Positions 8,801 to 16,770 are shown, numbered from the stretch's first letter. The stretch is DNA of 64,000 bases from an uncultured Oscillospiraceae bacterium (GCA_910577365.1 CAJTMU010000006.1:10758-74757); one strand, 5' to 3'. The notes: generated by a model not told the origin, from the letters alone. A program made the numbers and translations.

Positions 8801-9572
8801 TAGCGAGTGTAAGGACGATTTGTCGTTGGAAAATCTTCATTCTATTGAAAAAACAGATGCGGAAGGTAATTTTGAACCCTTTGCGGTATTTAACGACATT
8901 CCTGCCGAACCGGAAAATAAGCCTTTTCAAGCGGACGATAGTGTTTCTGCGCGGACAGAGTTTGGAGAAACCCAACCGCCGAAATCCGTAACGAATGAAA
9001 TAATTTCTTCAACTTTTGCAGCGCCTTTGTCGGAATTTTCAAAGGAAACTGAATTAGGCGAGGAATATGCGCAAAAGACGGATAACTATATTAAAAATAT
9101 TGGGAAATCAGATTCCGAGGTGGAGCAGGTCGAGCCTGTTATGCAGAACGGCGGCGAAGAATTGGTTTATTTTCAAAATCATGCTTTAGAGTCTGCAAAG
9201 CAGGTGGAATACGGCGAACCCAATGAACTTGATGATCCTAAGACAGAAATGGGAAAAACGTTGCCCAAGCCTGCGCATGATGCTTTCTTGGCATTCAGCA
9301 GCTTTATTGACGAAAATTTCGGTGGTAATACCCCAGCAGTTATAGCGGAGGTCGCTCAGTCAGATATGCGACAGAATATTCCGGCCGTTATAAAGGAATT
9401 GCCTGACGCGCATACAAAGGAACCTGAGGCCATTGAGCCAACACACTTTGAGGAGCTGCCAGACGTTACATCATATGATGAGATATCCTATGATGATATT
9501 TCCTTTGAAGGAATTTTTGCTGAACCCCCGCCAATTATCCCAGAAACACCTGACAATCGTGCCAATAACTGA
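5865..9572 (+). CDS. YfhO-like multi-pass membrane protein with long acidic tail
   Basis: This 1235-residue protein has an N-terminal region of about a dozen membrane segments (roughly 28-490), with DLNAQYVYYFDYMYD and WCSRN/LSGE-type loops like those of the YfhO/GT-C-like family. A large extracellular, mostly beta domain follows (about 490-860), then a final membrane helix near residue 870. YfhO proteins are thought to attach sugars to envelope polymers from lipid-linked donors; the four-base overlap with the GT2 gene supports this. Unusual: residues about 890-1235 form an extra acidic, low-complexity tail rich in Glu, Asp and Ser, placed after the last helix and so probably cytoplasmic. Relatives generally stop soon after the last helix. 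Confidence 0.85.
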   Translation: MNQLSGLSGSGMPSLSEAKNGNFFTRNYILLVSALLPAAVLFAAYIIFGIYPFGERSVLSLDLNAQYVYYFDYMYDVLAGKESLFYCWSRNLSGEFAGIIGYYLASPFNWIVWAFPRKMITEGLMAMMVAKAGAAGLTSAILLKKQRGYSNCTAVTFSVMYALCGFFIVQTMNPMWLDGLLGLPLVIMGIERLCEKKSFALYVLSLLYVFVTNFYIGYMIGIFSALYFVYFILSNRSEKIRGASVIVVYGFSSLAAILMSCFMIMPVYMSLSNGKFAFSTPDFTPVENFNIADIFIKLFPATYDTVRMEGLPILYCGTLALVMAAAYFASRRFSARERVSGGILIGILVLSMYIRPIDMLWHGGQMPNWLPYRYSFFVIFLLWIFGAQAFDGIKKLRPRAIGTAFVILLGMLLYSDCNAGHEFYDTNLIIVIPLLLLAVMSIMAAVYKKFGGHMFVKVTITVLVSLEMLLNTALTLFDMDEDIIFSDRSTYLGTIPYSRKITDAIHEMDDGFYRMEKTYHRCVNDPIALRMYGMSHSSSTLNSKAIQLLKSLGFSAREHYTRYDGATMLTDDIFGVKYVLSQYKCYVPYENKVPIENELNVTVYKNEDALGIAYLADKEIIGYSFSEYSPFLSQNRLASMLTGNKALTVFRTLSNSSVSFDSHNITVGETTDAHSSFRKINDGDAWISYDITMPESGAIYMYLPTDYERETQLYINDQYLSNYYMNENYSIEYLGTYDEGETFNLRIDLLQDALYFKNPQFYYIDSDSLQRFVDIMGEFNEETSVEVNSQQTELNIEVNAEEDCALFTTIPYEKGWTAYVDGEAAEIKASLDDALICLDISKGSHSVTLRFFPAGLELGLIFSSSGAMLFLIMLLISAEVKRHARVAAIKNGNEPSSRPDIKEDNEEIVSEDSDSADSPENISSSEENEDGEEDPFKLFDEYESDSIDEINEVIEDSSEDESFKTSTMMISEVKSIDDGSECKDDLSLENLHSIEKTDAEGNFEPFAVFNDIPAEPENKPFQADDSVSARTEFGETQPPKSVTNEIISSTFAAPLSEFSKETELGEEYAQKTDNYIKNIGKSDSEVEQVEPVMQNGGEELVYFQNHALESAKQVEYGEPNELDDPKTEMGKTLPKPAHDAFLAFSSFIDENFGGNTPAVIAEVAQSDMRQNIPAVIKELPDAHTKEPEAIEPTHFEELPDVTSYDEISYDDISFEGIFAEPPPIIPETPDNRANN

Positions 9573-9581
9573 TTATAAACG

Positions 9582-9614
9582 AAAAGCCGCCCTGTTGATT
9601 TGGGCGGCTTTTCT
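9582..9614 (+). terminator. Rho-independent terminator
   Basis: AAAAGCCGCCC (9582-9592) pairs with GGGCGGCTTTT (9602-9612). It directly follows the YfhO-like gene and closes the operon. Confidence 0.9.
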
Positions 9615-9664
9615 ATGTTTTCGGAAACTTTTCGGAAATTTTTGCTTAAAAATACAAAAAGCTC

Positions 9665-9693
9665 TTGACAAACCCAGCTTTTTTTGATATAAT
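9665..9693 (+). promoter_or_regulatory. Consensus sigma-A promoter of tRNA-Lys
   Basis: Perfect TTGACA (9665-9670) and TATAAT (9688-9693) with a 17-bp spacer, about 60 bp before the tRNA. Confidence 0.9.
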
Positions 9694-9751
9694 ATTAACG
9701 TTGCATATGTGACGAATCGAATATAAGTGACTCGCTAAATGTAATGTTTGT

Positions 9752-9827
9752 GATCCACTAGCTCAGGCGGTAGAGCACCTGACTTTTAATCAGGGTGTCC
9801 CGGGTTCGATTCCCGGGTGGATCACCA
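9752..9827 (+). tRNA. tRNA-Lys (anticodon TTT)
   Basis: A full cloverleaf: acceptor GATCCAC pairs with GTGGATC, D arm GCTC...GAGC, anticodon loop CTTTTAA with TTT at 9785-9787, T arm CCGGGTTCGATTCCCGG, and an encoded CCA end (9825-9827). Confidence 0.97.
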
Positions 9828-9833
9828 TAAAAC

Positions 9834-9880
9834 AGCGCCGTAAAGCCGTTTTTTGAATGTGCTTGCGGCGCTCTTTTATT
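9834..9880 (+). terminator. Terminator of tRNA-Lys
   Basis: AGCGCCG (9834-9840) pairs with CGGCGCT (9866-9872) and is followed by CTTTTATT. Confidence 0.75.
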
Positions 9881-9912
9881 GCGCTCGCGGGCATTTTTTA
9901 CATGACCCTTGA

Positions 9913-9925
9913 AATCAGGGTGTCC
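9913..9925 (+). repeat. 13-bp duplication of the tRNA-Lys anticodon arm (possible att remnant)
   Basis: AATCAGGGTGTCC at 9913-9925 exactly repeats 9788-9800 inside tRNA-Lys, and CGGG follows one base later in both. It lies between the tRNA and a decayed tyrosine recombinase. This is what an old attachment-site duplication would look like, though it is short. Confidence 0.5.
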
Positions 9926-9957
9926 TCGGGAAAACTTGTTGAAAAAAATTGTGCAAA

Positions 9958-10113
9958 TTACACAATCTTATGCTTGAGGTTGTCTACATGGGAATTGTGC
10001 CGCGCTCTGATGAGCGAGTAGTTGCTTGAGAGATGTAAATAAATCTGAGTGATGGAAATGCTGGAGTGTCCCAGCAGGCAGCGAAGCATTTCAGCACATA
10101 TACAGATGTCAGT
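9958..10113 (-). pseudogene. Remnant of a tyrosine recombinase (C-terminal end)
   Basis: Read on the minus strand, about 51 codons end at a TAA (9960-9958). They contain LLGHSSISITQIYLHLSS, the box containing the invariant H and catalytic Y of phage/Xer-type integrases, preceded by TDICICAEMLRC. An in-frame TGA at 10116-10114 and the loss of everything upstream show it is a fragment. It points toward tRNA-Lys, so it is probably the relic of an element that used this tRNA. Confidence 0.75.
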
Positions 10114-10227
10114 TCACTGTGCGCAGATATCTTTTTTCGGTATTTTTGCGGGGTTTCAACATTAAATTGAGCTTGTAAATAATTTTTAAAATTTTTTCTC
10201 TAATACAAACATATTGCTTTAAAAATA

Positions 10228-10257
10228 TTGTAAATGATATTCTAATTATGTTATAAT
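10228..10257 (+). promoter_or_regulatory. Predicted sigma-A promoter
   Basis: TTGTAA (10228-10233), 18-bp spacer, TATAAT (10252-10257), in an AT-rich stretch about 80 bp before the gene at 10335. Confidence 0.6.
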
Positions 10258-10334
10258 AAATATATGTAAAGATGGCTTTATTGTAAAACACTTATAAATA
10301 GGCAACTTTGACTTTAAAAAGGAGGATTGTAATA

Positions 10335-11420
10335 ATGACATTATCGGAGAAATTTAGCTGGTATTTTAGAGATGAAAGTGCTTCATTAAAGACACCAGAA
10401 GAAAGATATTGTTATATTACCGAATGGGCACTGCGCGCAAGAAACACAAACCCGGGAGTTTTTGACGAGCTGACTGAATGGATTTTAAAAAGCGGCGAAT
10501 GGAGCGAAAGCGAAATAAGAGAAAACGAAAAATACTTTTTTGGTATAATCAAATGTTTTTCTGAGCAAAACAAGGTGCTCAGAGCTGAATTGACCGAGCT
10601 TGTGCCATATGGTGTAGTAAACGCTTCGGTGTTCGACGCGCTGAATCGTTTTGATGATGAATTAACAGGCAACACTCATGTGGATTGCTTAAAGGAAACG
10701 GTAGCGAGAGTTTTCGGTGATTTTACCGCGCTGTATGATCCAGAAATTAGAGTTGAATTTGCAGGTGGAAATACGGGAGCGGAAGGAGTAAACAGTGTAG
10801 ACATATTCGGCTATATCAATTTTCTTAAGGACTGTGATGCTTCGGTGCAGTGGACTCTTTTTATGCCCGGACTTACGGAATCTCAGCAGCTTGAAAACGG
10901 CATTAAGGTAGAAAGCTTTGAATATATAAGGCTTCCCGCAATCCGCTTTATTGGACTGGAAAAAGATATGTCGGAAAACGTCGGGGAACTGCATGATTTA
11001 ATACGAACGCTTGATTCCATGTACAAATACTGTTGCGGCTTCGACCATGATATGATCCTGTTTCATCACTTTGGAAAAGGTGTCGATGTTGAGCGGTGTC
11101 ATGGAGTGTGGGGACGTTTTTTCAAGCAAGACACGCCCGTTCCTGAGGGTATGACGCATATCGACTTTATTATTAAGCATAATGGCATTACCGGAGCGCC
11201 GTACATATCTCAGTTTGCGTTCGCTAAATTTTCGGGGGACACGGATTCTATGCACCGTCAGGAAGGCTTTGACAGTGACGCAATGTATGATATAACACGT
11301 AATATTATTCTCGGTCAGAACGTTGCTATTCCCTATCCGAATAAGTATTGGACAGCGGAAGTATACCTTGATGGATTTGGCAGGGACAGCACTGCTTACT
11401 TGTTCAGCACTGAAAAATAG
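10335..11420 (+). CDS. Uncharacterised protein with possible GyrI-like C-terminal domain
   Basis: The ATG at 10335 lies about 9 bases after an AAAGGAGG Shine-Dalgarno; an upstream in-frame ATG at 10308 lacks one. The product is 361 residues. The first ~180 are mostly helical with no family I recognise. The last ~190 (LPAIRFIGLEKDMSENVG ... YWTAEVYLDGFGRDSTAYLF) resemble in layout the effector-binding fold of GyrI/BltR-like proteins, which bind small molecules. No DNA-binding motif or signal peptide is visible. It is a single gene with its own promoter, followed by two palindromic elements. Function unknown; the GyrI-like idea is weak. Confidence 0.7.
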   Translation: MTLSEKFSWYFRDESASLKTPEERYCYITEWALRARNTNPGVFDELTEWILKSGEWSESEIRENEKYFFGIIKCFSEQNKVLRAELTELVPYGVVNASVFDALNRFDDELTGNTHVDCLKETVARVFGDFTALYDPEIRVEFAGGNTGAEGVNSVDIFGYINFLKDCDASVQWTLFMPGLTESQQLENGIKVESFEYIRLPAIRFIGLEKDMSENVGELHDLIRTLDSMYKYCCGFDHDMILFHHFGKGVDVERCHGVWGRFFKQDTPVPEGMTHIDFIIKHNGITGAPYISQFAFAKFSGDTDSMHRQEGFDSDAMYDITRNIILGQNVAIPYPNKYWTAEVYLDGFGRDSTAYLFSTEK

Positions 11421-11444
11421 AATTTAAAATGACCCGCAATATTA

Positions 11445-11571
11445 AATGTTGGCATAGGAAATTTTTGAGAGAGCCTAAGACAGCAATACGAAGCGGAGTG
11501 TTGCTGTTTTAGGCGGGTCAATAAAATTTCAAATTTAAATAAGTTAGCTTAGATAAACATTTTCTATATAG
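11445..11571 (+). repeat. Interspersed palindromic element, copy R2
   Basis: Outer arms AATGTT (11445-11450) and AACATT (11556-11561), middle arms GAAATTTTTGA and TCAATAAAATTTC, inner stem GCCTAAGACAGCAA...TTGCTGTTTTAGGC, loop ACGAAGCGGAG. Where R1 has CGCGA/TCGCG, R2 has TTGA/TCAA, so both sides changed together. Confidence 0.85.
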
Positions 11572-11620
11572 GCTGAAATTATCGGTTTACGATTATTTCA
11601 GTTTGTGTATAAGGTTATTG

Positions 11621-11756
11621 CAATGCAATGTTAACGCAGAAAATTTTTGAAAGAGCCTAAGACAGCAATACGAAGCGGAGTAATGCTGTCTTAGACGGGT
11701 CGAAAAAATTTCAAATTTAAATAAGTTAGCTCAGATAAACATTTTCTATATAGGCT
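11621..11756 (+). repeat. Interspersed palindromic element, copy R3
   Basis: Nearly the same inner stem as R2 (GCCTAAGACAGCAATACGAA) but with CTGTCTTAGAC on the right side. Flanks AATGTTAACGCAGAAAATTT and AAATTTCAAATTTAAATA match R1. R2 and R3 are about 180 bp apart in the same orientation, probably a local duplication. Confidence 0.85.
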
Positions 11757-11758
11757 GT

Positions 11759-11787
11759 AATTACCGGTTTACGGTAATTTTTTTATT
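11759..11787 (+). terminator. Terminator after R3
   Basis: AATTACCG (11759-11766) pairs with CGGTAATT (11772-11779), followed by TTTTTTATT. A weaker version (TTATCGGTTTACGATTATTT) follows R2, so the hairpin tends to travel with the element. Confidence 0.7.
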
Positions 11788-11844
11788 GTAGCTTTAATTA
11801 AGATCAGCCATCTGCTGAGCCGATGATCTTGACACCAATAATTT

Positions 11845-13803
11845 TCAGCACAGCAGTTTTCCGATTTGGAACACTGCCAGCGCGGCAGCGTAAGCAACGG
11901 CAGTCTCATAACCGACCGCGAGTATAGCTTGTTTTAGTCCAAGTTCCTTTTTCATGGCGGCAAATGCCGCGGTGCAGGGCATATACAACAGTGAGAACAC
12001 CAGAAAAGATATCGCAGAAAGGGGTGTGAACTTTTCTGACATATTCACGCCCAGCACTGATAGAGTGCTGACGACGGATTCTTTCGCGGTAACTCCCGTT
12101 ATAAGTGCGGCGCAGATGCGCCAATCTCCGAATCCAAGCGGGGCGAATATCGGCGCGGCAAACATGCCGAGTGTCGCGAGAATACTTTCACCGCTGTCTG
12201 AAACAAGCTTGAAGCGCACATCAAAGCTTTCCAAAAGCCATATCAACACGCTTGACAGCAGTATCACCGTAAATGCCCTCACTGCGAAATCCTTGGCTTT
12301 CTCCCACATCAGCAGAAGTACGCTCCTCGGAGATGGCATGCGGTAAGGTGGAAGCTCCATTATAAAGCCGCCCGCGTCCTTTTTCATTATAAACCCTGTG
12401 AGCGCCGCCGCACCTATTCCCAGCAGATACAGTCCCACAATTATAGCCCCGCCGTGCTTCGGAAACACCGCGGCGGTGACCACCGCGTAAACCGGAAGCC
12501 TTGCTCCGCAGGACATAAAAGGAGTAATCAATATAGTCAGCCATCGCGTTCGCTTATCGGGAATGGTTTTAGTGGACATTATTGCTGGTACACTGCACCC
12601 GAAGCCCAATAGAAGTGGAACAAAGGAGCGCCCAGACAGCCCGATACTCCGCAGCGGAGCGTCCAGCATAAACGCCGCCCGCGACATATAGCCGCTGTCC
12701 TCCAGCAGCGACAGAAAGAAGAAAAGCATCGTTATGGTTGGCAGAAATGAAAGAACGCTCCCTACTCCCGCACAAATTCCGTCGGTTATCAGGCTTTTTA
12801 GCCACGGGACTGTGCCTGTTTCTTCCAACAGTTTGCTCAGCGCGTCTATGCCAAATCCAAAAAACTGTTCCGTCAATTCTTTTAGCGGAGCGCCTATAAC
12901 GGAAAACGTAAGCAGGAAAATTAGAAGCATAATGCTGATAAAAATCGGTATTCCCCAGACCCTGTGGGTCAGCAGATCATCAATGCGTTCAGAGCGCCGT
13001 TTTTCTTTTCCCTTGCCTTTGACAATAAATTCCGTGCAGATCCGCTCTATAAAGCCGTAACGCATATCCGCGACCGCCTCTGCGCAGTCGCCGCAAAGAA
13101 GCTCCATATCATCCCTGAAAATCCTTACTTGCTCAGCTTCACTTTTAGTAAGCCCGACAGCGTGCGCCGCTTCGCTTACATTTCCTTCCGCAAGCAGAAC
13201 GGCGGCATAGCGCGGCGGCAGCAGGGTCTTGGGTGACACTATATTTTCTATCTCTTCAAGAATTACTGCTGCGGCACTTTTGGGGTAGCATATTTTAGCA
13301 GGATTTTTTCCCGATGTGTTTCTCACCGTTTTTAAAAGGCAGTCTATCCCCTCATTTTTTGAGGCGGATATGGGAATACATGGGATACCCAGTCGTGCGG
13401 ACATCAGCTCAAAATTGACGCTGCCGCCCTCTGCTGTCAGCTCGTCCATCATGTTGAAAGCTGCTATCATGGGAATACCAAGCTCCGCAAGCTGTAAAGT
13501 TAAATAAAGACCACGCTCGGGAGCGCCCGCATCTATAACGTTGAGGATAACGTCGGGGTGTTCCCCGAGCAAATAGTCGCGCGCCGTGACTTCCTCGGGT
13601 GAGTAGGGGTAAAGCGAGTATATCCCGGGCAGGTCAATCACGGCAATATCATTAAAACCTTTGACCAGACCGCTTTTCCGCTCCACTGTTACCCCGGGAA
13701 AATTTCCGACGTGCTGTCGGCTTCCAGTAAGCAGATTAAATAGAGTTGTTTTCCCGCAGTTGGGATTTCCCGCAAGCGCAACTGTCATACACATTTTCTC
13801 CAT
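11845..13803 (-). CDS. feoB: Ferrous iron transport protein B
   Basis: A 652-residue protein. The N-terminal G domain has GNPNCGKTT (12-20), the switch region GNFPGVTVE and DLPGIYSL. The remainder carries two Gate domains with many membrane helices and conserved cysteine sites such as GFGCSVPAI and MSCGARLPVY. It imports Fe2+ across the inner membrane under anaerobic conditions. No feoA or feoC gene lies next to it; most relatives are encoded with feoA, so the helper is elsewhere or absent. The ATG at 13803 has a GGAAG site about 8 bases upstream. No convincing promoter or Fur box was seen by eye. Its downstream side faces the R2/R3 elements. Confidence 0.97.
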   Translation of the reverse strand: MEKMCMTVALAGNPNCGKTTLFNLLTGSRQHVGNFPGVTVERKSGLVKGFNDIAVIDLPGIYSLYPYSPEEVTARDYLLGEHPDVILNVIDAGAPERGLYLTLQLAELGIPMIAAFNMMDELTAEGGSVNFELMSARLGIPCIPISASKNEGIDCLLKTVRNTSGKNPAKICYPKSAAAVILEEIENIVSPKTLLPPRYAAVLLAEGNVSEAAHAVGLTKSEAEQVRIFRDDMELLCGDCAEAVADMRYGFIERICTEFIVKGKGKEKRRSERIDDLLTHRVWGIPIFISIMLLIFLLTFSVIGAPLKELTEQFFGFGIDALSKLLEETGTVPWLKSLITDGICAGVGSVLSFLPTITMLFFFLSLLEDSGYMSRAAFMLDAPLRSIGLSGRSFVPLLLGFGCSVPAIMSTKTIPDKRTRWLTILITPFMSCGARLPVYAVVTAAVFPKHGGAIIVGLYLLGIGAAALTGFIMKKDAGGFIMELPPYRMPSPRSVLLLMWEKAKDFAVRAFTVILLSSVLIWLLESFDVRFKLVSDSGESILATLGMFAAPIFAPLGFGDWRICAALITGVTAKESVVSTLSVLGVNMSEKFTPLSAISFLVFSLLYMPCTAAFAAMKKELGLKQAILAVGYETAVAYAAALAVFQIGKLLC

Positions 13804-13885
13804 AATAATACTTCCGAACAGGCTCTTTTTAATATATATTGTCCGCCCAAGAAAATATGACGAATAAAAAATTTTGCAAAACCAC

Positions 13886-13915
13886 TTGACAAAATTGGTC
13901 AGCTTGTGCTATAAT
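13886..13915 (+). promoter_or_regulatory. Strong sigma-A promoter with 200-nt leader
   Basis: TTGACA (13886-13891), 18-bp spacer, TATAAT (13910-13915). At the expected start site GTTCA (13917-13921) and TGAAC (13938-13942) form an inverted repeat that could be an operator. The leader to 14116 contains two ACATATAAAG/TCATATAAAG repeats and no obvious terminator. Confidence 0.75.
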
Positions 13916-14115
13916 TGTTCATGAGATAACGGACTTGTGAACGCATAAAATTAAAATAAAAAGACATATAAAGATGAGCAAAACTCGTTTTTTCGTATAC
14001 GCAAACACGTTATATGGTATTTTTGTGGGTTTGACCAAGTCATATAAAGTAGTTTTGTCTTGCGGAATTTATATCTTGCACATCTCTGAAAGCCATATAA
14101 TCAAGGAGGTGGGGT

Positions 14116-14649
14116 ATGGCGGACTTTTATGAAAAGTTAAAGTTGGCGAGGGTCTGCGAATTGGAAATAGGCGTTCAGCTTGAGCATATAGAGCGGTTGC
14201 ACAGGATAGTCGAAAGAGCGGCGGGCGGTTCCGCGGAGTACGCAGGCAGCGTTGCGGAAAAGTTGGCGGCATTGGAACGGGAGCTTAACGAACAAATAGA
14301 CAAAACGGTAGACGCCAAGCGCGGTGCACTGGTATATTTAAGCTCGCTTGGCGGCGAGGAGCGGGCGGTAATGGAAAGCTATTTTTTTCTCGGAAAGGAC
14401 TGGGCAAGGATTGCCGTTGATCTTTCCATGTCTGAGCGCAGGGTTTTTCTGCTGAGAAAAAGCGCTATGAACAAACTTGAAAAGCTGTACGGGGAGCCAA
14501 CGGAGGGCGGCGGGCAACATAAAACAGTCAGATCTGGGCATGCGGAGCTGCATTCGGAAAGCATCGGAAAACCGACAGGAGGGAAATTTTCTACGGCGGC
14601 ATCCTCAAAACGCGCCCACATGAACGATTTAAATATGAGAGTGCCTTAA
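14116..14649 (+). CDS. DUF1492-like sigma-70 region-4-type regulator (phage-type)
   Basis: A 177-residue protein with an AAGGAGGTGG Shine-Dalgarno. Residues about 1-75 form a charged coiled-coil helix pair. Residues about 80-125 hold a helix-turn-helix, with LGKDWARIAVDLSMSERRVF followed by LLRKSAMNKLEKL, the layout of the ArpU/RinA/DUF1492 group of late-gene activators found in Firmicutes prophages. The last ~50 residues are polar and disordered. No phage structural gene surrounds it, so it may be a domesticated or orphaned phage regulator (inference). Its strong promoter and long leader suggest it is expressed and controlled. Confidence 0.65.
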   Translation: MADFYEKLKLARVCELEIGVQLEHIERLHRIVERAAGGSAEYAGSVAEKLAALERELNEQIDKTVDAKRGALVYLSSLGGEERAVMESYFFLGKDWARIAVDLSMSERRVFLLRKSAMNKLEKLYGEPTEGGGQHKTVRSGHAELHSESIGKPTGGKFSTAASSKRAHMNDLNMRVP

Positions 14650-14665
14650 TAAGAAAAATTTATAG

Positions 14666-14804
14666 GAACGCAATGTTGGCGCAGAAAATTTTTCACAAGA
14701 GTCTGACGCGGTACACTCCACGAAGCAGAGTGTACCGCGTCAGACGGTTTGCGGAAAATTTCAAATTTAAATAAAACTGCCCTGATCAACATTTTTATAT
14801 AGAC
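14666..14804 (+). repeat. Interspersed palindromic element, copy R4
   Basis: A perfect 18-bp inner stem: GTCTGACGCGGTACACTC (14701-14718) pairs with 14728-14745 across the loop CACGAAGCA. Middle arms GAAAATTTTT and GGAAAATTTC, outer arms CAATGTTGGC and GATCAACATT. The stem sequence is unrelated to R1-R3, while loop and flanks are conserved. Confidence 0.88.
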
Positions 14805-14808
14805 TAAA

Positions 14809-14830
14809 TCCCGCCCTATAATGGGCGGGA
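14809..14830. terminator. GC-rich hairpin after R4
   Basis: TCCCGCCC (14809-14816) pairs with GGGCGGGA (14823-14830). There is little T tract on either strand. It may serve both converging genes. Confidence 0.45.
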
Positions 14831-14954
14831 TAGCAATATTAAATATTCGTGTATGCGATATCGCCGCTAAGGCGTTTCCGCAGTTCCTATGCATGATTTA
14901 AGCAAATCGCAACGTTCAACATATAAAACATCTCTGGACTGTAACGATATTAAA

Positions 14955-16436
14955 TCAGCAGAAAGGGTTCTCGGAAGGATACATCATACCCGCAGGCTGG
15001 TTGAATCCGATATCTGCAACACCAAGATATCTGAACACGTTGAACAGAGCCTTGCCACAATGTCCGAAAGCAACGGCGCCGTGGTGCGGGTAGTTCTTTT
15101 CAATAAGAACATGGCGGTAGAAGCGTCCCATCTCGGGGATTGCGAACACGCCGATAGAGCCGAAGCTCTTTGTGGCAACGGGAAGAACCTCGCCCTGAGC
15201 CACATACGCCCTTATCTGAGCGTCCGCGGTGGACTGCAGGCGGAAGAACGTGATATCGCCGGGGATAATATCGCCCTCCAGCGTACCCATTGTTACCTCC
15301 TCGGGCAGGCTTCTCGCCATTATCATCTGGTTCTTCATGCTGCACTTTGACAGCTTGCTGCTGCAAGTGTTGCCGCAGTGGAAGCCCATAAAGGTGTCGG
15401 TGTGCTTGTAATCAAACTTGCCCTTGATGGAATCGTTGTACATATCCGCGGGAACGGAGTTGTTGATGTCAAGCAGCGTTACCGCGTCCTGAGTTACGCA
15501 GGTACCGATAAACTCGGACAGCGCTCCGTAAATATCAACCTCGCAGGAAACGGGTATACCGCGTCCAGTCAGGCGGGAGTTGACAAAGCAGGGAACAAAG
15601 CCGAACTGCGTCTGGAAAGCAGGCCAGCACTTGCCGGCAATGGCAACGTACTTTCTGTAACCCTTGTGCTGCTCGATCCAGTCAAGCAGGGTTATCTCAT
15701 ACTGTGCGAGCTTGGGAAGAATGTCGGGCATCTTGTTGCCCTCTCCAAGCTCCTTTGCCATATCCGCAGCTACCTCGGCAATTCTGGGATCTCCCGCGTG
15801 CTTGTTGAACGCCTCAAACAGGTCAAGCTCTGAGTTTTCCTCAATTTCCACGCCCAGATTATAAAGCTGCTTGATGGGCGCGTTGCAGGCGAGGAAGTTG
15901 AGCGGGCGCGGACCGAACGAAATAATCTTAAGCTGAGACAGACCTACGATAGTCCTTGCTACAGGCAGGAACTCGTTTATCATATCTGCGACTTCTTCCG
16001 CCGTACCTACGGGGTACTCGGGGATATACGCGTTGATATTGCGCAGCTTAAGGTTGTAGGAAGCGTTCAGCATACCGCAGTAAGCGTCGCCGCGTCCCTG
16101 GATAAGTGAAGTGCTGCTGTCTTCCTCAGCTGCCGCTGCAAACATAACAGGACCGTCGAAGTGCTTGGCAAGCAGTGTTTCGGAAATTTCGGGACCGAAA
16201 TTTCCAAGGTAAACGCAAAGCGCGTTGCAGCCCGCCTTTGTGATATCCTCCAGCGCCTGCACCATGTGAATTTCGCTTTCAACGATGCATATGGGGCATT
16301 CATAGATGTCGGCAGCGCCGTACTTATCGGCATATGCCTTTACAAGCGCCTTTCTTCTGTTTACCGAGAGAGTTTCGGGGAAGCAGTCGCGTGAAACGGC
16401 AACAATGCCAATCTTGATTTCGGGAACGTTATTCAT
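14955..16436 (-). CDS. L-fucose/L-arabinose isomerase family protein
   Basis: The second ATG (16436) is chosen because AAAGGAA is well spaced from it and too close to the first; this gives 493 residues. The protein has the family's three-part layout: an N-terminal Rossmann-like domain (YLGNFGPEIS, MFAAAAEEDS), a middle domain (ISFGPRPLNFL, AIAGKCWPAFQ) and a C-terminal part with FMGFHCGNT and HHGAVAFGHCG. These enzymes convert an aldose to its ketose with Mn2+. It is shorter than E. coli FucI (591), so the substrate is not certain: fucose, arabinose or a related sugar. The aldolase at 35229 and kinase at 36008 could complete a pathway. Predicted promoter and operator are at 16464-16524. Confidence 0.88.
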   Translation of the reverse strand: MNNVPEIKIGIVAVSRDCFPETLSVNRRKALVKAYADKYGAADIYECPICIVESEIHMVQALEDITKAGCNALCVYLGNFGPEISETLLAKHFDGPVMFAAAAEEDSSTSLIQGRGDAYCGMLNASYNLKLRNINAYIPEYPVGTAEEVADMINEFLPVARTIVGLSQLKIISFGPRPLNFLACNAPIKQLYNLGVEIEENSELDLFEAFNKHAGDPRIAEVAADMAKELGEGNKMPDILPKLAQYEITLLDWIEQHKGYRKYVAIAGKCWPAFQTQFGFVPCFVNSRLTGRGIPVSCEVDIYGALSEFIGTCVTQDAVTLLDINNSVPADMYNDSIKGKFDYKHTDTFMGFHCGNTCSSKLSKCSMKNQMIMARSLPEEVTMGTLEGDIIPGDITFFRLQSTADAQIRAYVAQGEVLPVATKSFGSIGVFAIPEMGRFYRHVLIEKNYPHHGAVAFGHCGKALFNVFRYLGVADIGFNQPAGMMYPSENPFC

Positions 16437-16463
16437 GGGTTTCATTTCCTTTCGTTTTCGATT

Positions 16464-16483
16464 GTATCCCGTTTCGGGAATAC
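16464..16483 (-). promoter_or_regulatory. Possible operator of the isomerase gene
   Basis: GTATCCCG (16464-16471) and CGGGAATAC (16475-16483) form an inverted repeat with a one-base bulge, lying just downstream of the predicted -10 box. Its place fits a sugar-responsive repressor site. Confidence 0.45.
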
Positions 16484-16495
16484 TCGTTATCTATA

Positions 16496-16524
16496 ACTAT
16501 ATCACATATACGCTTTTTTTTCAA
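16496..16524 (-). promoter_or_regulatory. Predicted sigma-A promoter of the isomerase gene
   Basis: On the minus strand TTGAAA (16524-16519), 17-bp spacer, TATAGT (16501-16496). Confidence 0.65.
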
Positions 16525-16741
16525 GAGGATTTTATGACATTTTCGTGCAAAATCTTGCCAAATTATTATATTATTTATTCTATTTTAGATAATTTATCAT
16601 TAAATAGATTTTTAGAGACACTGCCATACGGGAAACAGTTTGCGTCGATTTTACCTTCATTTGATCGTACGGTTTCGGGGCTGCTTGGGGGATAAAATTT
16701 TGAGCGGAGATGATTATAATTTATAAAGTCCCAAAAGCCTA

Positions 16742-16770
16742 TTGACATTATAGGAATAAAGTGCTATAAT
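16742..16770 (+). promoter_or_regulatory. Consensus sigma-A promoter of cysK
   Basis: TTGACA (16742-16747), 17-bp spacer, TATAAT (16765-16770), 28 bp before the ATG, so the leader is too short for a T-box. The stretch 16525-16741 is AT-rich and shows no other feature. Confidence 0.9.
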
